Counted from the first letter of the stretch, positions 1 through 5,756 are shown. The stretch is 5,931 bases of DNA from an uncultured Collinsella sp. (GCA_958431945.1 CAUASQ010000101.1:1-5931), one strand, 5' to 3'. The notes: generated by a model not told the origin, from the letters alone. Numbers and translations are program-made.

Positions 1-422
1 TCGTGTTCCAGTTTATTTCGACCAAGACCATCGACAGTTTCTATCGTCGCTACGACCGCGTGACGCTGCAGATCACGACGCGCAAGGCAGACGAGGTCAT
101 GACCGCCTATGTTGACCATTTTCAGCACGGCATTAGCTGTGCCGAGGTCATCGGCGGATACAGCCGCGAAAAGATGTACCTGCTGCACGCCGTTGTCTCG
201 ACCTACGCGAGCCAGGACATCATCAAGCTGGTGTGCGACATTGATCCCGGCGCCGTGATCAACGTGTTCCACACGCTCGACTTTGTGGGCGGCTGGTGGG
301 GCGGTCATGTCGACGAGCCCATGCCCACGGCCGTTCCCGATCCTGACAAGCCCGCACGTATGGCCAACAGGTGGGCGCGCCTCTGCGAGCAGGACAGCCT
401 GCAGCAGGACGACGGCAAGTAG
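1..422 (+). CDS. YitT/DUF2179 family membrane protein, C-terminal part (5' truncated)
   Basis: The gene runs in from the left edge; only the last 140 or so codons are visible. The GTG at 3 is probably an internal valine codon, because the visible protein begins just before a DUF2179-like domain rather than at a natural N-terminus. That cytosolic domain covers roughly visible residues 15-100. It has the expected pattern: a beta strand (RVTLQITTRKADEV), HGISCAEVIGGYS, then a segment ending in CDIDPGAVINV. In the YitT family this domain follows five or six membrane helices, which would lie outside the window. Transport or binding function for these proteins is not established. The last 35 or so residues are a polar, proline-rich tail without a recognisable motif. 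A terminator follows 44 bases after the stop, so this is the end of a transcription unit. The domain family is fairly secure; the exact protein is not. Confidence 0.75.
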   Translation, partial: VFQFISTKTIDSFYRRYDRVTLQITTRKADEVMTAYVDHFQHGISCAEVIGGYSREKMYLLHAVVSTYASQDIIKLVCDIDPGAVINVFHTLDFVGGWWGGHVDEPMPTAVPDPDKPARMANRWARLCEQDSLQQDDGK

Positions 423-465
423 GGTATTGGCATTTTGCCGGCACGGCGCAATCCTGTCCGCTTGA

Positions 466-505
466 GCCTCCCGAAAGCCTCGCTGCTTTCGGGAGGCCTT
501 CGTTT
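466..505 (+). terminator. Rho-independent terminator after the YitT-like gene
   Basis: A perfect 12-bp stem, GCCTCCCGAAAG (466-477) with CTTTCGGGAGGC (486-497), encloses an 8-base loop. A weak T-rich tail (TTCGTTT) follows. It lies 44 bases after the stop codon, with no start codon of a plausible gene in between. Confidence 0.75.
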
Positions 506-517
506 GCCCAGATAAAA

Positions 518-550
518 CCTACCAAAATGAAGCTGTCGCTTTTTGGTAGG
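518..550. repeat. Inverted repeat upstream of the first GntR gene
   Basis: CCTACCAAAA (518-527) and TTTTGGTAGG (541-550) form a perfect 10-bp inverted repeat. AGC/GCT inside the spacer can add three more pairs around a TGTC loop. On the minus strand the stem is followed by TTTTAT, so it would look like a minus-strand terminator, but no minus-strand gene ends here. It may instead be an operator or a structured part of the promoter region of the regulator gene beginning at 643. Confidence 0.5.
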
Positions 551-554
551 GAGG

Positions 555-642
555 GTGTATCGTTTTATCATTATGAGGTAATATGAAACTAGACGTTATA
601 TACGTATTAGTTATTTCGATATTTCGATAAGAGTGATTAGAT
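555..642 (+). promoter_or_regulatory. AT-rich promoter/operator region of the first GntR gene
   Basis: This stretch is markedly richer in A and T than its surroundings and must hold the promoter of the regulator gene. I cannot pick a convincing -35/-10 pair: TAATAT (579-584) and the TATATA block (597-602) are candidate -10 boxes without a good -35 partner. A self-complementary ATACGTAT (600-607) and a tandem 8-bp repeat ATTTCGAT ATTTCGAT (613-628) could be binding sites, possibly for autoregulation. The ribosome binding site is weak, around AAGAG (629-633), 9 bases before the ATG. Confidence 0.35.
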
Positions 643-1362
643 ATGCCTGCACCCAAAAATGCACCGCTTTACCAGCAGATTTACGACGAAATTAAGGATG
701 CGATCGAGAAAGGTGTTTATGCACCCAAGGAGCGTATTCCGTCCGAGCTTGAGCTAGCCGAGCAGTACGATGTGAGCCGCATTACGGTGCGCCGCGCCGT
801 CGAGGAGCTGTGCTCCGATGGCTACCTGGTTAAGCAGCAGGGCCGTGGCACCTTTGTCTCCACGCCGCACATCAACCGCCAGTTCCACGCTTCGACGCTG
901 CAGACGTTTACCGCGCTGTGTGCCGGCAACGGCATGAAGGCCGGTGCGCACGTGATCGATCGCCAGATCGTTCCGGCGCGCCAAAACGAGATGGAGTTCT
1001 TTGGCCTGCAGAAGGATGCGCTGCTGCTGCATATCAAGCGCGTGCGTACGGCCGACGGCGAGCCCATCTTTGAGGAGAACATCTTTGTGCCGTTTGATGC
1101 CTACCGCGAGCTGTTGACGGCCGATCTTGAGGACAAGTCGATTTTTGCCGAGGTCGAGCGTGTTGGCGGAACGCCGATTGTCTCGGTTGGCTACCGCACG
1201 GTCGAGGCCGTTCGAGCTAATGCCGAGCAGGCGGCCGAGCTGGGCATTGCCCCGCATGATCCGCTGCTCAACCTGCGCGCCGGCTTTACCGGTCCCAACG
1301 ATGAGCCGGTCCTGATGGGTAAGCAGTACTACGTGGGATCGCGCTACGTCATGGTCATGTAG
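643..1362 (+). CDS. GntR family transcriptional regulator, HutC/YvoA type with UTRA domain
   Basis: A 239-residue DNA-binding regulator, typical in length for the HutC subfamily. Residues about 9-72 are the winged helix-turn-helix: PLYQQIYDEIKDAI, then PSELELAEQYDVSRITVRRA with recognition helix around 44-56, then the wing GYLVKQQGRGTFV. Residues about 92-236 form the UTRA ligand-binding fold, with the characteristic HIKRVRTADGEPIFEEN segment and a conserved end, MGKQYYVGSRYVMVM. In this family small molecules, often sugar phosphates, bind the UTRA domain and release the dimer from DNA. The ATG at 643 is chosen because the domain begins eight residues later. The gene appears to stand alone: a terminator precedes it and hairpins follow. 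Its target is unknown. It is clearly paralogous to the regulator at 3611. The family is certain; regulation of itself or of sugar/amino-sugar genes is inference. Confidence 0.93.
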   Translation: MPAPKNAPLYQQIYDEIKDAIEKGVYAPKERIPSELELAEQYDVSRITVRRAVEELCSDGYLVKQQGRGTFVSTPHINRQFHASTLQTFTALCAGNGMKAGAHVIDRQIVPARQNEMEFFGLQKDALLLHIKRVRTADGEPIFEENIFVPFDAYRELLTADLEDKSIFAEVERVGGTPIVSVGYRTVEAVRANAEQAAELGIAPHDPLLNLRAGFTGPNDEPVLMGKQYYVGSRYVMVM

Positions 1363-1367
1363 CTCTA

Positions 1368-1394
1368 GTTGCGCGGTTTTCCAAACCGCGCAAC
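1368..1394 (+). terminator. Stem-loop just after the first GntR gene (possible terminator)
   Basis: A perfect 12-bp stem, GTTGCGCGGTTT with AAACCGCGCAAC, has a 3-base TCC loop and begins 5 bases after the stop codon. Its position suggests a transcript-end hairpin, but no T-tract follows on either strand, so termination could be weak, or the structure may mainly protect the 3' end. A second, imperfect hairpin follows at 1404-1433 (CTGCAA with TTGCAG, CCGC with GCGG, loop CAGA). Confidence 0.5.
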
Positions 1395-1434
1395 GGCTCG
1401 ACGCTGCAAGCCCGCCAGAGCGGCAATTTGCAGA

Positions 1435-1502
1435 ATGAGCGTGGATAATCTCCCGTTTTTGGCTCAACGGCGTGCTCAAAGTGGGAGATTATCCACGCTC
1501 AT
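1435..1502. repeat. Perfect 20-bp inverted repeat with DnaA-box-like cores
   Basis: ATGAGCGTGGATAATCTCCC (1435-1454) is repeated exactly in inverse at 1483-1502, separated by 28 bases. Two G-T wobbles and three further T-A pairs could lengthen the stem inward. Each arm contains TTATCCACG (minus strand 1440-1448, plus strand 1489-1497), one base off the DnaA box TTATCCACA. The element lies about 130 bases upstream of recQ. It could be a dispersed palindromic repeat, a regulatory site or a transcript structure; the sequence alone does not decide. Confidence 0.8.
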
Positions 1503-1529
1503 CCGGAAAGTGTCCAAAAATCCACGCTC
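1478..1529 (+). repeat. Imperfect 23-bp direct repeat overlapping the palindrome
   Basis: Two copies start 29 bases apart, at 1478 and 1507. Both begin AAAGTG and end ATCCACGCTC, with a variable 7-base middle (GGAGATT versus TCCAAAA); 17 of 23 positions agree. With the inverted arm at 1435 this gives three copies of the ATCCACGCTC core in about 95 bases. Confidence 0.65.
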
Positions 1530-1591
1530 GTTCCCTTCGGATTGCATCGCCCGTGGCCGGCAGCGGCGCGGCACCGGTCCGCGTGGCGGCG

Positions 1592-1597
1592 TATAAT
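1592..1597 (+). promoter_or_regulatory. -10 box of the recQ promoter
   Basis: A perfect TATAAT lies 31 bases before the recQ start codon, predicting transcription from around 1604 and a leader of about 25 bases. No good -35 hexamer is visible 16-18 bases upstream (the region is GC-rich) and no TGn extension is present, so an activator or a relaxed -35 may be needed. The nearby inverted repeats end about 60 bases upstream. Confidence 0.55.
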
Positions 1598-1628
1598 CGG
1601 CGGCAGATGACTTGAACGTTAGGAAACC

Positions 1629-3608
1629 ATGACCGATAGCATGCAGCAGATGGCGCTCGACACGCTCGGCGCCTATTTTGGCTACACCTCGTTTCGCCCG
1701 GGACAGGACCGCATGGTCGATGCGATCCTTGCCGGTCGTGATGCGCTGGGTGTTATGCCCACGGGCGCCGGCAAGTCCATTTGCTACCAGGTGCCCGCGC
1801 TCATGCTGCCCGGCATCACCTTTGTGGTGAGTCCGCTGCTGTCGCTTATGGAGGACCAGACCCGTGCGTTGCTCGCGGCGGGTGCGCGACCCAGCTATCT
1901 CAACTCCAGCCTTACTCCGGCCCAGCAAAACACCGTGCTCAAGCGGGCGCGCGAGGGCCGCTACCAGCTTATGTACGTGGCGCCCGAGCGCTTGCTCGAG
2001 CCGCGTTTATTGGCCTTTGCGCAGGAAGCCGCGGCGGACGGCGGCATTGGCGTGCCGCTCGTGGCCATTGACGAGGCCCACTGCGTGAGCCAATGGGGCC
2101 AGGATTTCCGCCCCGCTTACCTGCAGATTCGCGAGTTTATTGATTCGTTGCCGCGGCGCCCGATCGTGGCGGCGTTTACCGCCACGGCGACCGAGCGCGT
2201 GCGTGCGGACATTCAGCAGATGCTCGGCCTGCAAAACCCCGCGACGGTGGTGACGGGTTTTGATCGCAAGAACCTCTACTTTGGTTGCGAGGAGATGGGC
2301 GACAAGGCCAAGACCGCGTGGGTGCGCGACTATGTGATCGCGCATTCGGGCGAGAGCGGTATCGTGTATTGCTCGACCCGCAAGACGGTCGATGCGCTGG
2401 CGGGCGAGCTTGCCGAGGCGCTGGGCCCCAGCGGCATTCGCGTTGGCCGCTACCATGCCGGCATGGGCAACGACGCCCGTCGCCAAAGCCAGCGCGCCTT
2501 TATCGACGACGATATCCAGGTGATGGTTGCCACCAACGCCTTTGGCATGGGCATCGACAAGCCCAACGTGCGCTACGTGATCCACAACAACGTGCCCGAG
2601 AGCATCGAAGCCTACTACCAGGAGGCGGGCCGCGCCGGCCGCGATGGCGACCCGTCCAGCTGCTACTTGCTGTGGAACGGCAACGATTTTCGCATGCGCC
2701 GCTTTCTGATCGACCGCGGCGATGCTGCCGATGAGGCGCTCGACGACGAGCGGCGCGCGTGGGCGCTCCAGAATCGATATCGTCTGCTCAGCCAGATGGA
2801 GGGCTACTGCAATACCACCGGCTGCCTGCGCGAATACATGCTGCGCTACTTTGGCGACGAGGCCGCGGCCGAGCATGCCGCGGCCAGTACGGGCGGCACC
2901 GCCACGGACGAGGCCGAGGGCTGCGGCAACTGCAGCAACTGCCTCACGCAGTTCGAGGTCGAGGACGTCACCGATATGGCCCGCGCTGCCGTGCGCTATG
3001 TGGCCACGCGTCCCATGCGCTTTGGCAAGTCGCTCATCGCCGATGTGCTCCACGGCGGCAACACCGAGCGCATTCGCCAGATGCATCTGGACGAGGACCG
3101 CGGCTACGGTGAGCTGTCGAGCGAATCGGTCGGGCGCATCAAGGACATCATCGGCCAGCTGTGCGGCCGCGGTTATCTGGCCACCTCGCAGGGGCAGTAC
3201 CCGGTCGTGGGGCTGGGCCCGCGTGCCGCCGAGGTCGAGGATGAGGCGTTTGCCTTTACCGTTAAGCGTCGTGCGTCCAAGCACAAGGCCTCGGCCCGCG
3301 CCCGCCGTGTGGTGGATCTGCTGCGCGAGGAGGCCGAGCTGGATCAGCGCCCGCGCGTGGGTGACGATGCCGAGCTGTTCGAGCGCCTGCGTGCCCTGCG
3401 CAAGGAGATTTCGACCGAGCTGGAGATGGCGCCGTACATGGTCTTCTCCGACAAGGCCCTGCGCGGTCTGTGCCGTCTGCGCCCTCAGACGCGCGATGAG
3501 CTTATCCAGGTCAACGGCATTGGCGAGAAAAAGGCCGACGCCTTTGGCGAGCAGTTTATGGCGGCGATTGAAGAGTTTGAGTCCGAGCATGCACGGGATG
3601 GAGCGTAA
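1629..3608 (+). CDS. recQ: ATP-dependent DNA helicase RecQ
   Basis: A complete 659-residue RecQ, a 3'-5' superfamily 2 helicase of recombination and repair. The helicase core shows FRPGQ (motif 0, 22-26), PTGAGKS (Walker A, 44-50), DEAH (148-151), SQWGQDFRP (aromatic loop, 154-162), TATAT (184-188), TNAFGMGIDKP (motif V, 302-312) and QEAGRAGRDG (motif VI, 331-340). A zinc site follows, with Cys399 and CGNC-SNC (Cys432, 435, 438), then a winged-helix RQC domain (about 441-535) and an HRDC domain (about 577-650) for DNA binding. Variations are Gln158 where E. coli has His156, and an Ala/Thr-rich stretch of about 20 residues between the first zinc cysteine region and CGNC. The start at 1629 has AGGA at 1621-1624; ATGs at codons 5 and 8 fit it worse. 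The gene is probably co-transcribed with the regulator that starts two bases after its stop. Confidence 0.97.
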   Translation: MTDSMQQMALDTLGAYFGYTSFRPGQDRMVDAILAGRDALGVMPTGAGKSICYQVPALMLPGITFVVSPLLSLMEDQTRALLAAGARPSYLNSSLTPAQQNTVLKRAREGRYQLMYVAPERLLEPRLLAFAQEAAADGGIGVPLVAIDEAHCVSQWGQDFRPAYLQIREFIDSLPRRPIVAAFTATATERVRADIQQMLGLQNPATVVTGFDRKNLYFGCEEMGDKAKTAWVRDYVIAHSGESGIVYCSTRKTVDALAGELAEALGPSGIRVGRYHAGMGNDARRQSQRAFIDDDIQVMVATNAFGMGIDKPNVRYVIHNNVPESIEAYYQEAGRAGRDGDPSSCYLLWNGNDFRMRRFLIDRGDAADEALDDERRAWALQNRYRLLSQMEGYCNTTGCLREYMLRYFGDEAAAEHAAASTGGTATDEAEGCGNCSNCLTQFEVEDVTDMARAAVRYVATRPMRFGKSLIADVLHGGNTERIRQMHLDEDRGYGELSSESVGRIKDIIGQLCGRGYLATSQGQYPVVGLGPRAAEVEDEAFAFTVKRRASKHKASARARRVVDLLREEAELDQRPRVGDDAELFERLRALRKEISTELEMAPYMVFSDKALRGLCRLRPQTRDELIQVNGIGEKKADAFGEQFMAAIEEFESEHARDGA

Positions 3609-3610
3609 CG

Positions 3611-4366
3611 ATGGCATTCGACGATAAAACCGGCCGCGCTGGCGTGTCCGCCGTGCCGCTGTACCAGCAGGTTATGGACGACCTAAAAGGCGAGATCGCA
3701 CGCGGCGTGTACGCATCCGGCTCGCGCATTCCTTCCGAGATGGAGCTCGCGAAGTACTACGGCGTGGGACGCATCACCGTGCGCCGCGCCATCGAGGAGC
3801 TGTCGCGCGCGGGGTATCTCAACCGCCAGCAGGGGAGGGGCACGTTTGTGTGTGCGCCCAAGCTCAAACGCAAGATTGTCCAGAAGGGTGACGTTCAGAG
3901 CTTTTCCGAGGGTTGCGCCGCCAACGACATGGTGGCCGGAGCACGTCTGGTGTCGCGCACGGTGGTTGCGGCGACGCGCGAGGACGCGGCGTTTTTTGGT
4001 GTGGAACCCGGCTGCGAGCTCATCGTGGTCGAGCGCGTGCGCACGGCAGATGGCGTGCCCGTCATGCTCGAGAACAACGCCTTTGTGCTGGCCGACCATC
4101 CCTATCTGCAGACGCTTGCCGATGAGGACCTCACGGACAATTCCATCTTTGCGCTCGTTGCCGAGCATTCGGGCCGTTCGCCGCTCAAGTCCGACCCCTG
4201 TACTGTGGAGATTGCGCTTGCCGATGCTCAGGCAGCCCCGCTGTTGGAGGTGCCGGTCGGCGAGCCGCTGTTTTATATGGAGGCGTACTTTACCGATGCG
4301 GACGGGCGGCCCTTGCTGCTCGGACGCCAAAAGATCGTGGGCTCGCGCTACGTGTTCGACATCTAA
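3611..4366 (+). CDS. GntR family transcriptional regulator with UTRA domain; probable regulator of the downstream deglycase
   Basis: A 251-residue HutC-type regulator. The winged helix-turn-helix covers about residues 16-81 (PSEMELAKYYGVGRITVRRA from 41, wing GYLNRQQGRGTFV), and the UTRA domain about 98-248 (VVERVRTADGVPVMLENN, ending LLGRQKIVGSRYVFDI). It aligns end to end with the regulator at 643, with a nearly identical recognition helix (VGRITVRRAIEEL versus VSRITVRRAVEEL). The N-terminus has about eight extra residues. The ATG lies 2 bases after the recQ stop, with GGAG (3600-3603) inside the final recQ codons, so the two genes are probably translationally coupled. Functionally its partner is more likely the sugar deglycase downstream, whose promoter region carries repeated operator-like sites 10 bases after this gene ends. 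The ligand is likely a phosphorylated sugar or sugar adduct; that is inference from family and neighbour. Confidence 0.93.
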   Translation: MAFDDKTGRAGVSAVPLYQQVMDDLKGEIARGVYASGSRIPSEMELAKYYGVGRITVRRAIEELSRAGYLNRQQGRGTFVCAPKLKRKIVQKGDVQSFSEGCAANDMVAGARLVSRTVVAATREDAAFFGVEPGCELIVVERVRTADGVPVMLENNAFVLADHPYLQTLADEDLTDNSIFALVAEHSGRSPLKSDPCTVEIALADAQAAPLLEVPVGEPLFYMEAYFTDADGRPLLLGRQKIVGSRYVFDI

Positions 4367-4376
4367 CGTCCACAGA

Positions 4377-4394
4377 TAGAACAACATAGAACAA
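4377..4394 (+). promoter_or_regulatory. Upstream operator-like direct repeat (site 1)
   Basis: TAGAACAACATAGAACAA consists of two TAGAACAA units starting 10 bases apart, one helical turn. It recurs with two base changes at 4439-4456, exactly 62 bases later, about six turns. It lies upstream of the predicted -35 of the deglycase gene. It is most simply read as a binding site for the adjacent GntR regulator, perhaps allowing DNA looping with site 2. Regulator identity is inferred. Confidence 0.6.
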
Positions 4395-4409
4395 GTTTGG
4401 TGAAATGAC

Positions 4410-4438
4410 TTCACGTGCATCGTCGTGCGTGCTATAAA
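4410..4438 (+). promoter_or_regulatory. Sigma-70-type promoter of the deglycase gene
   Basis: TTCACG (4410-4415), a 17-base spacer and TATAAA (4433-4438) make a good housekeeping-type promoter. Transcription would begin near 4445, giving a leader of about 66 bases. The promoter sits between the two operator-like sites, and the second overlaps the predicted start point, an arrangement suited to repression. Confidence 0.65.
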
Positions 4439-4456
4439 TAGGACAACATAGAACGA
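4439..4456 (+). promoter_or_regulatory. Downstream operator-like direct repeat (site 2)
   Basis: TAGGACAACATAGAACGA is the second copy of the paired unit found at 4377, with G for A at position 4 and at position 17. It begins immediately after the predicted -10 box and covers the predicted transcription start, so a bound protein would block the promoter. Confidence 0.6.
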
Positions 4457-4479
4457 CCGCAGGTACGAGCTGCCGTCGT
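4453..4479 (+). other. Leader stem-loop in the deglycase transcript
   Basis: ACGAC-C-GCAG (4453-4462) pairs with CTGC-C-GTCGT (4470-4479), giving nine pairs with one internal C-C mismatch and a 7-base loop. It would fold in the 5' leader, ending 15 bases before the ribosome binding site. It may stabilise the transcript, or the DNA inverted repeat could be a protein site. It does not match a riboswitch class I recognise. Confidence 0.4.
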
Positions 4480-4510
4480 CCAAAGCCGCCACACAAGGAG
4501 GAACATCACC

Positions 4511-5479
4511 GTGAACGCACACGATCTGGTTCAGGAAATTATCGAGCGCAAGGGCAAGATTGAGAACGTCTTTTGGATCGCCTGCGGCGGTTCGATGATC
4601 GACCTGATGCCGGCCAACGAGCTGCTCAAGCGCGAGGCCACCACGTTTACCTCGACGGTCTACACGGCACGCGAGTTTTGCCTGATGGCTCCCAAGAGTC
4701 TTGGCGAGAAGTCACTCGTCATCGCCTGCAGCCACAGCGGCAATACGCAGGAAGTCGTCGACGGTTGCGAGATGGCGCTGGCCGCCGGCGCCGAGGTTGT
4801 CGCCCTCACTGACTGCGAGGGCTCCAAGATCGACAACGGCAAGTGGACCACCTGGGTCTATCCGTGGGGCGAAGGCGTGCCGCAGGCCGAGGTGCCGCAG
4901 GGCATCGGCGCCCTGATCGCCGCCGAACTGCTCGACCAGCAGGAGGGTTACGAGGCACTCGCCGACATGTACGCCGGCCTTAAGCAGATGGATGCGCTGC
5001 TGCCCGCTGCCCGTGAGAAGGTCAATGCCGAGCTGGGCGATCGCTTTGCCGAGCTCTGCCAGCAGCATAAGTTCTTCTACATTCTGGGGTCCGGCCCCAA
5101 CTTTAGCCAGACCTACGCCATGGCCATCTGCTCGCTCATGGAGATGCAGTGGCAGCACTGCTGCTATATCCACTCCGGCGAGTACTTCCACGGCCCGTTT
5201 GAGGCCACCGAGCCCGGCGTGTTCTACTTTGTGCAGCTTGGCGCGGGCGAGTGCCGCCCCATGGAGGAGCGCGCTCTTGCGTTCCTCAACACGCACACCG
5301 ATACGATTATGGTGCTCGACGCGCTCGAGTACGGCGTGGGCGACGTACCCGCCAGTGTGCGTTCGTACTTGGAGCCGATCTTCTTCTACAACATGAGCTG
5401 CGAGCTGCGTGCCGCCCGCGGCAAGGTCTTCGACCACAGCCCCGAGGTTCGTCGCTACATGGGCATCGAGCAGTACTAG
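4511..5479 (+). CDS. SIS-domain fructosamine-6-phosphate deglycase, FrlB/FraB-like
   Basis: A 322-residue cytoplasmic double-SIS protein, close to the 340 or so residues of E. coli FrlB. FrlB-type enzymes cleave a phosphorylated Amadori product such as fructoselysine 6-phosphate into glucose 6-phosphate and the free amino acid. The first SIS domain has ACGGS (24-28) and ACSHSGNTQEV (72-82, phosphosugar-binding SGNT); the second has ILGSGPNFSQ (191-200). SLMEMQWQH and SGEYFHGP place Glu211 and His227 sixteen residues apart, matching the catalytic Glu/His pair of GlmS and the FraB deglycase. The end, DHSPEVRRYMGIEQY, closely resembles the FrlB terminus DHNPDERRYYGG. The start is GTG at 4511, set by AAGGAGG (4495-4501), nine bases away. 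The gene has its own promoter and terminator; no kinase or transporter gene is adjacent. The exact amine part of the substrate (lysine, asparagine, other) is unknown; a related sugar-phosphate isomerase remains possible. Confidence 0.85.
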   Translation: MNAHDLVQEIIERKGKIENVFWIACGGSMIDLMPANELLKREATTFTSTVYTAREFCLMAPKSLGEKSLVIACSHSGNTQEVVDGCEMALAAGAEVVALTDCEGSKIDNGKWTTWVYPWGEGVPQAEVPQGIGALIAAELLDQQEGYEALADMYAGLKQMDALLPAAREKVNAELGDRFAELCQQHKFFYILGSGPNFSQTYAMAICSLMEMQWQHCCYIHSGEYFHGPFEATEPGVFYFVQLGAGECRPMEERALAFLNTHTDTIMVLDALEYGVGDVPASVRSYLEPIFFYNMSCELRAARGKVFDHSPEVRRYMGIEQY

Positions 5480-5502
5480 GTACCGGGAATTATCTTTTTT
5501 GG

Positions 5503-5533
5503 CGGGGTCTGCGCTGCGCGCAGGCCCCGTTTT
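5503..5533 (+). terminator. Rho-independent terminator of the deglycase gene
   Basis: CGGGGTCTGCGC (5503-5514) pairs with GCGCAGGCCCCG (5518-5529), with one G-U pair and a TGC loop, followed by TTTT (5530-5533). It begins 23 bases after the stop codon and closes a single-gene transcription unit. Confidence 0.85.
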
Positions 5534-5561
5534 GCGTTGTGGCGGCCGGATTCGTGTCTGC

Positions 5562-5756
5562 GCGAAAACGAAGGTGAATACTTTTCCGCGAAGTGAACGA
5601 CCTATTTTGGACCCCCGAAGCATCCACACTTTTTGACGCCAAAACTGCAGGAAAAACTTGGCGAAACCGCAGGAAACGGCGTCTGAAAAGTGTCGATGCT
5701 TCGGGGGCTCATTTTTACTCGTTCACTTCGCGGAAAAGTATTCACCTTCGATTCGC
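5562..5756. repeat. Long palindromic element of about 195 bp
   Basis: The outer arms, 5569-5600 and 5719-5750, are perfect 32-bp inverse copies, extended outward by GCGAA (5562-5566) with TTCGC (5752-5756) around unmatched bases. Inner arms follow after a short unmatched stretch: CCCCCGAAGCATC (5612-5624) with GATGCTTCGGGGG (5695-5707), ACACTTTT with AAAAGTGT, and GACGCC (5635-5640) with GGCGTC (5678-5683). The loop (5641-5677) holds two near-copies of an AAACYGCAGGAAA unit. There is no coding capacity of its own and no transposase nearby. It lies between convergent genes, as intergenic palindromic repeats or non-autonomous mobile elements often do. No clear target-site duplication is visible. 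Confidence 0.85.

Noticed and set aside
1435..1529. Replication origin suggested by DnaA-box-like cores
   Set aside because: Only two close matches, both in a palindrome, with no AT-rich unwinding region and no dnaA, dnaN or gyr genes nearby.
1629..3608. Gln158 in the RecQ aromatic loop (His in E. coli) as a defect
   Set aside because: From memory, SQWGQDFRP is a common variant among Gram-positive RecQ proteins, and every other motif is intact, so it is not a sign of inactivation.
2007..3617. Long open frame on the minus strand across recQ (over 500 codons)
   Set aside because: It lies wholly opposite a clear RecQ with all its motifs, and its product shows no family motifs. Such frames are expected opposite GC-rich genes.
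4400..4414. CRP-like site GTGAAATGACTTCAC over the deglycase -35 region
   Set aside because: Half-sites are spaced 7 rather than 6 bases apart and the flanking bases do not match; short enough to arise by chance, although an unknown regulator cannot be excluded.
5562..5756. Autonomous insertion sequence or CRISPR array
   Set aside because: No transposase reading frame and no regularly spaced direct repeats; the structure is a single fold-back palindrome.
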